Under the pieces are notes generated by a model, which saw only the letters and a list, made by a program, of their open reading frames with translations, was not told the DNA's origin and did not search any database. Shown piece by piece: positions 58,060-64,000 of a stretch of 64,000 bases of DNA. A program made the position numbers and the translations under genes. The stretch's first letter is position 1; each line of letters starts with the position of its first letter. Origin of the DNA: Microcebus murinus (Eukaryota; Chordata; Mammalia; Primates; Cheirogaleidae); contig NC_134116.1 of NCBI RefSeq assembly GCF_040939455.1, forward strand, positions 69,333,900 to 69,397,899. Direction: 5' to 3'.

Positions 58060-59024
58060 CAGTGGGCTGCAAAGTGTAGTCCCAGACCAGCAGCATCAGT
58101 ATCACAGGAACCTGTTAGAAATACTAACTCTTCACGAGATCTCACCTTACTCCTATTAGAATGGCTTTTATTTAAAAGTCCAAAAACAGTTGATGCTGGC
58201 ATGAATGCTAAGAGAAAACAATGCTTATACCTTGTTAGTGGTACTGCAAATTAGTACACCTCTATGGAAAACAGTATGGGGATTTCTCAAAGAGCTAAAA
58301 GTAGACCTACCATTTGATCCAGCAATCCCACTACTGGGTATCTATCCAAAGGAAAATAAACCATATTTTATCATAAAGACACCTGGTTATTGAAGCACAA
58401 TTCACAGCTGCAAAGATCTGGAATCAACTCAAGTGCCCATCAATTCATGAGTAGATTAACAAAATGTGATATGTATGTGTGTATATATATATGTATGTAT
58501 ATGTATGTGTATATATATATATATATATATGTACACTATGGAGTACTACTCAGCCATAAAAAAGGATTAATTAATGCCTTTTGCAGTGATGTGGAAGGAA
58601 CTGGAGACTATTATCCTAAGGAAAGTACCTCAAGGATCAAAAAACAAACACCACATGTACTCTCTAATAAATTGGAACTAACTGATGGGTACACGTGGGC
58701 ACAGAGGGAATAGAAGTCATTGGAAAACAAGCAGGGGGAAGGGAGGGAAGGGGAGGGGCAAAAGCCTACCTACTGGGTACAATGAACACTACTCGGGTGA
58801 TAGGCACACTTATAGCCCTGACTCAAGCATAACAAAAGCTATCCACATAACAAAAACATTTGTACTCCCTTAATATTTTGAAAGAAAAGAAAAAGAAAAG
58901 AAATATTAACTCTTGGGCTCCGCCTTAACTAGTGAATTAAAAATTCTGGGATGAGGTCCAGAAATGTACATTTTAACAAATCTTCAAGGTGATTCTAACG
59001 CCTGCTAAAGTTTGAGAACCGCTG
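58060..59024 (-). repeat. MER5A split by an L1 insertion
   Basis: The left half (58060-58132: 'aaagtgtagtcccagaccag', 'cagcatcagtatcacaggaa') and the right half (58915-59024: 'gggctccgccttaactag', 'aaggtgattctaacgcctgc', 'tttgagaaccgctg') join into one complete reverse-orientation MER5A when the L1 between them is removed. Confidence 0.9.
58133..58899 (+). mobile_element. 5'-truncated L1 3' end inserted into MER5A
   Basis: It contains the ORF2 C-terminal region ('tactgggtatctatccaaag', 'ggagtactactcagccataa'), a (TATG/TA) microsatellite at 58471-58533, a G/A-rich 3' UTR tract near 58730-58760 and an A-rich tail. A 15-bp target duplication (gaaatactaactctt at 58118-58132; one mismatch at 58900-58914) flanks it. 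Confidence 0.93.
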
Positions 59025-62000
59025 GAGTTACACTTCAAGTAGGCTTTCATTTCCATGCCACATCATCCATGGTGCATGTCTAGAATTTTAAAAAGGATAT
59101 TAACCTTTACATTTTTGCTTATTTTAATCCAGTGTTGTTAGTGGAGGCAATAATAAACACAAAAGTGTGGTCAATAAACAGCAATAAGTAATCTATAATG
59201 ACAGAAAAAGGCCAATAGTGGAAAATATACAAGTAGTTTTTTATTTTCTATTTCTTAACAGTCGAGCGTGAGTACCTTGAAATTCTACTGATGCAAAAAT
59301 CATATTTGTTTTCATTTGGGAGCAATCTTAGGAACATCTGTTGCCACCTTCTCATTTTACAGATGTGGAACCTGAACGGGGTGAGGTTTTACTGACATGC
59401 CCAAGTAAAACAGCAAGTTTATGATCCCGGAGCTGAGGAGAAGAGATCTCAGGTAAGTTTAAATTGAGTAGATATTCTTGATTGGGGGGTGTTGTGAATA
59501 AAGTGCTTATCCACATTTTATGAAATTATATGGATCATCCTGGCTCCTCCTAGAGACTGGTGCTAAGACACAAATTGATGGAGGAACACATGCTCTCTCA
59601 GGGGGCGGTGGCCCAACAGATGGATCAACACAGCAGACCATGGCTCCAGCTGCAAGGCTGCCTTTGCCAGGGAAATGAAAGAGCCTTTTCACTCCGTTTC
59701 CTCCCTCCCCCATGCCAGGCTCAGCACCAGCCCCCACCCCCACCTTCCGTCTGTGAACACTTTCTTCAATTCTGGAAGGAAATCGTAAACGACTTGCCCG
59801 AAGAGGATCGCTCTTGAGTGAGTAAAGGCGTAAACTTTATTATAATTATTAATCATTATTGTTTTATGTATGCTCTATAGCTCTCCTTCTTTCAGAAGGT
59901 ACAGGGGGTGGGGTTCATTTTTGAGGGCTTATTATCTGTCCCATCCCCTACCTGGCCTCAACGTCTGCAGAAGGCAAAGGTCTAGAGAGTCATGTCCTCA
60001 TTGGGTCCATGTTTTTGTTCTTTCGACAGTGCTGAGTTCACTGCTTTGCACACAAGGGCGCCATAAATATTTGCTGAATTACTGAGAGAATGTGAGAGAG
60101 CAGTGAGGGAAAATGGCAATATAATGCATAGGAAAAGTTTGCTGGTTGTCAGACAAGAGGAACTCCCTGAGAGTTGACTGTTTTGTTTGTTATTTTACTT
60201 GTAGGAGTAAAGACAGTGAGAGGACATGGAATCATGTTAAAGTCACCCTGAAGTAAATGATAGCAAACCAGATCCTTATGTATTTCCAAGTCTGGGCAGA
60301 GAGATAGCCCCATATTTTCTTGGAGCAAAGTGTGTTGGGCTTGGAAACACTCCAAACCAGCATCTAGGCAGCAGCTAGCAGTTGGGATAAGTCAGTTATG
60401 GTTCCAAATGGAAATTAAAACTCAGAGCTAACAAAAAGCCTTTGACGGAACCACAGCAAGATTTGGAGACAAAATTGTGTTACATGGCATCACAGAACTC
60501 AGGTGTCCATGAGTACTAAGAGATCATTACCTGCAATCATGAAGAGCATAAAACTAAAATGTCAGTTATAGGACATTTAGGAGTAAATGGTAATACTCCT
60601 AATAATTCTACTTTTTTTTTTTTTTTTACTACAGCTTCTGCTGTAGCTTTTAAGGGACCAAATGAATTAATACAAGGTATGTTTTTTCTTTCTGCCCGGG
60701 CCTTTTGCTGTATAAAGCCTTAGTAAAGAGAGATGTGGACAAGATGTTGACACTTGGAGGACAAAAGATGGGGGGCAAATGACTTTGGAAAAAAAATCAT
60801 TAGCCAATTTAATTTTGAGAAAAATAACAATATTTAAAGAAAATATTCTGTAATTTATTTTTTAAATAAAAAATATGCTCAAAAATGTATGGTGTAATGT
60901 ACTAAGATTTTTAATTTTACCTTTAGTAATGACTAATTGGAAACGTGAAACAAACATATATAATTATAGATAGCTTGACTTCTCTTAATATTGAATTTAA
61001 CACACAGTAACTAACTGACTAAATCAACAACATTACATCCATGTTTTAAGTTCTAACACTATGGCATGCAACTCTGTTAGGAAAGGCAGTTTTCTACTGG
61101 CAGTTTCCTTTTTGTTTTGTTTTTGTTTTTGTTTTTTGTAAGGAGTGGTAAATATATTGGCCAGAGAATTATGGAAATTGTGAAAAAGAAATATTTTGTT
61201 ACAGTGATTGATAAACATGATCTCAGTACGTTCTCTCTGTGCCATTTTTGATAATCTTTCTTCCTCAAAAGCTTGCCCAATTGTTTTATGTTCAATTGGA
61301 AGCTCATATAAACCTGGTAAGGGCAGAGGATATGCCTGTGTTGTTTATTCCTGTATCCTCAGCAGCTTATAAAGTGCCTAACATGTTGGAAAAATGGAAG
61401 GGGGAAGGAAAGAACAAAAAATAGTCTTTATTTTTTGTTGACATGTGTTAAATATTTCTGATTGATCACTTCCTTGAAAGAAAAGTGATAATAAGCCTTA
61501 AAGTTTTCTAGTTATGATCATTTCACTAGGGGCAAAGGTGTACAAACATTAATATATATGTATTGAATACTTTTCTTGTTTATAATATTTAGACCTAAAG
61601 CATGTTGCAATGAGAATAGGGAACACACACAAAAAATTATGTGCCTTAAAATTTGCAGAGGCAAATGATTATTCTTCCTTATTCTGAGAATATATTATTT
61701 TAAGAGCTTAGGGAAAATAATTTTAATATTTATGTGTATTATTACATTTGGAACAAAAATTCTTTCTGACATTTCTTAATTGAAGTGGAATTCTGTACCA
61801 GATGACTATTATCACATTCGTAAGTGAAAAGAAATCACTGGTGAAGGAGAAACCCTGCTTCTCCTTTGCTTGCATAGCTAACAAAGCTGGGAATACACTG
61901 CCATCTACCTCTCCATCTGCTCTCAGATCCCCTGCTCTAAGAAGAGCTTACAGTATATTTTCAGCCTTTTATAACTAATACATTTTCAGAACTCAGCTGC

Positions 62001-62249
62001 ACTCAAAATTTCAGCTAGAAACTAGGTTCAGTGTCATAAATGGAGTCAATACTTTGCACATAACAGGTACCCAGATATTTGATGGATTCATTAAAATTGC
62101 TGATCCATAAAATCATTCTATGTGGGCAAGAAGTTGGAATGGGGAGAGAAATATAAGATTATCTTTAAAATAATGAGGAGGCTTAGCAACTAGAGGGAGG
62201 TGTGCCAGGTAAGGGTGGTGGTGGAGGCAGTGATAGTAGTGTGATAATT
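59025..62249. other. AT-rich intergenic sequence with MIR and L2 relics
   Basis: No supported gene. A reverse-orientation MIR lies at about 59330-59440 ('cattttacagatgtggaacc'). Short L2 3'-end relics lie at about 60010-60090 and 61320-61400. Poly-T runs lie near 60610-60627 and a (GTTTT)n run near 61110-61136. Confidence 0.5.
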
Positions 62250-62910
62250 TTGATAGAGAGATAGGACAAGATTCCATGGAAGTTGTGGCATTTGAGATGG
62301 ATCTAGAAAGCAAAGGGTTGCAGAATGCAAGGTCTGTTCCAGAAGAGCTGGAAGTGTGGCACGGCTAGAACAGAGAAGACATAAAGAGACAGAAAGAGGA
62401 GATACAAAGCTGAGTAGGGAAGTCAGATCAGATTTTATGGAGGGCTTTGAACACATTTTGAAATCATTTAAATTTTTTCTCCAGGCCATATGGAGTCATT
62501 AAGTATTCTTAAGCAAGGGAGTGAGTGAAGTGAACAGATAGTGTTTTAGAAAACTCTGGTCACAGACAAAGGACTAGCTTAGAGTGTCCAGAGAAAGGAG
62601 GCTACTATAAGAATCCACGTGAGAAATGACAAGTCTGATAGAGTGGTGGCAGTGGGATGTTTAAAGACATTTTGAAGGTTAAATTCACAGGATTTGGCTG
62701 TTGGGTCTGTGTGAGATGGGGTAAGGAGACCAGAGGAGAGAGCTCTTACCCCTAACTCACTGGGCACTCTAGAGTAAGGTGGAATGTCTTTAGTCCATTC
62801 ATGCATTCATTGCCCACTGATTCTACTGTAGGCACTGTACTGGATTCTGGAGCTACAGAGATAAAAAGATATGGTCATTGTTCTAAAGGTGCCTACAGTA
62901 TACATACAAA
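62250..62910 (-). repeat. L2-type ancient LINE relics
   Basis: 'ttccatggaagttgtggcat', 'gattttatggagggctttga' and, at 62795-62905, 'tcattcatgcattcattgcc' with 'gtaggcactgtactgg' follow the reverse-orientation L2 pattern seen elsewhere in the window. Confidence 0.5.
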
Positions 62911-64000
62911 TTAAAATACTCATCATTACAAAGTCAAAAGACTTTGGAAAAAGGTGGGAAAATATTGCACATGTATGACCAGTATCTTTCATTTGTGCTC
63001 AACATAGAAGTAGGTAGATGTCAATAGGCAGTTTATGGGAGAAGAAATACATGTAGAGAGGCTTGGCATTAAAATAAAACAAAACAAAACAAAAAAACAT
63101 TTCAGGGGAGATTCTAGAAGACTGATAAAAATGAAAGAGAATAATAATAACATAGTAACATATCCCATTTTTATAAACTAGAACACATACACAGACACAC
63201 ATGCTGACAGCAGGACAAAAGGGAAGTGTACACACCAAACTGTAAATAGTGGTTCTTCCTGGACAATGAGGTTACAGAGCCAGTGGTTTTTACTTAATTC
63301 TTTGTGCTTTTCTTTATATTGTATATATATTTTTACTTTAACTATATGTTGTTCCTATAAGCTAAAAATAACCAATAATAATATTTCTACATTGGGAAAA
63401 ATGATAAAGAGCACTGAGTGGAGAGGGGGTGGGAAGAGAGCAGTCCTGGCACGTGGAAAGGAATAGGAAGGGTGGAGCGTGTGTGAACCCCTAGCAGTTC
63501 AGCATCACACAGTGTCAAGTGCCAGAGGGGACAGCTAGGCAGTCCTGGGAAAGAGTTAAAAGTGAGAGGGAACCAGTGACAGCTGGCTCAGATTAGGAGT
63601 GACACATGTCCCATGTGCAGATGCCTCTGGGGCCAGGGCAGAGAATAGCTGAAGGGGGCTGGTTAGTGGCAGAGAGGGCACATAGGAGGCTTCTATTAAA
63701 GCATAGCCCAGAGGTAATCGGACCCCTGTGGCAGGAGGACCTTGGTCAAGATCCCATCACAACCTGTCTGTGCCTCCGCTTCTCTGCAAAACAGCAAGAA
63801 AAATAGCATCTACCTAAAAGGCGGATGTATCATTAATCTAGTGAAGGTCAATTTTCAGGACCCCTTACTTGCACCAGTCCAAGCATTTACTTTTGCAAAT
63901 ACTAACTTTGATATCTGTGATTTTCTATTTTTTTTTTAAAAAGGGCCCCTAAACTGTACAAGTTTTAGGCCTCATGAAACTTAGATCCACTTCTGACAAA
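62911..64000. other. unassigned sequence to window end
   Basis: No gene recognised. A short (AAAAC)n run lies near 63073-63102. Confidence 0.45.

Overview
This is a 64 kb window of a mammalian nuclear genome, almost certainly from a strepsirrhine primate (lemur or galago group). The dimeric Alu copies carry the 'gagcaagagcaagacc' left-arm block typical of strepsirrhine Alus. Several L1 copies end in the 'gtacccccataatatgc' 3' terminus seen in lemuriform genomes. There are no bacterial-type operons, CRISPR arrays or plasmid features.

One protein-coding gene is recognisable: CCNA1 (cyclin A1), on the minus strand. I rebuilt eight coding exons with canonical GT/AG junctions and consistent phases between 31144 and 22006. 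They give an uninterrupted 421-residue cyclin with the destruction-box region, the MRTILVDWL helix and both cyclin folds. Its promoter lies in a CpG island (about 31570-32850) with a cluster of GC boxes, an inverted CCAAT box and an RFX-like palindrome. From memory, the human gene has an N-terminal coding exon upstream. Its counterpart here is frameshifted, so translation probably starts at the internal methionine, as in mouse.

Layout: 1-21.3 kb is non-genic sequence downstream of CCNA1. It holds L1, Alu, L2, MIR, MER5A, an MLT1-type LTR, a TA-flanked mariner-like element, and a histone H2A retropseudogene joined to an L1 fragment. 21.8-31.7 kb is CCNA1; its large second intron holds an L2-type repeat split by a young Alu. 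31.6-32.9 kb is the promoter CpG island. 32.9-64 kb is AT-rich intergenic sequence with no supported gene. It contains Alus, a monomeric Alu, a rearranged L1 with an inverted 5' part, L2/MIR relics, a MER5A copy split by an L1, and two candidate CTCF motifs. By human synteny (memory, not tested here) this side faces SPART and the left side faces SERTM1.

I found no new multi-gene system. The most unusual items are the H2A-L1 chimera, the mariner derivative that keeps a possible transposase tail, the lost N-terminal exon of CCNA1 and one unusual glycine in the CCNA1 cyclin box. Gene and repeat-family names come from pattern recognition and were not checked against a database.
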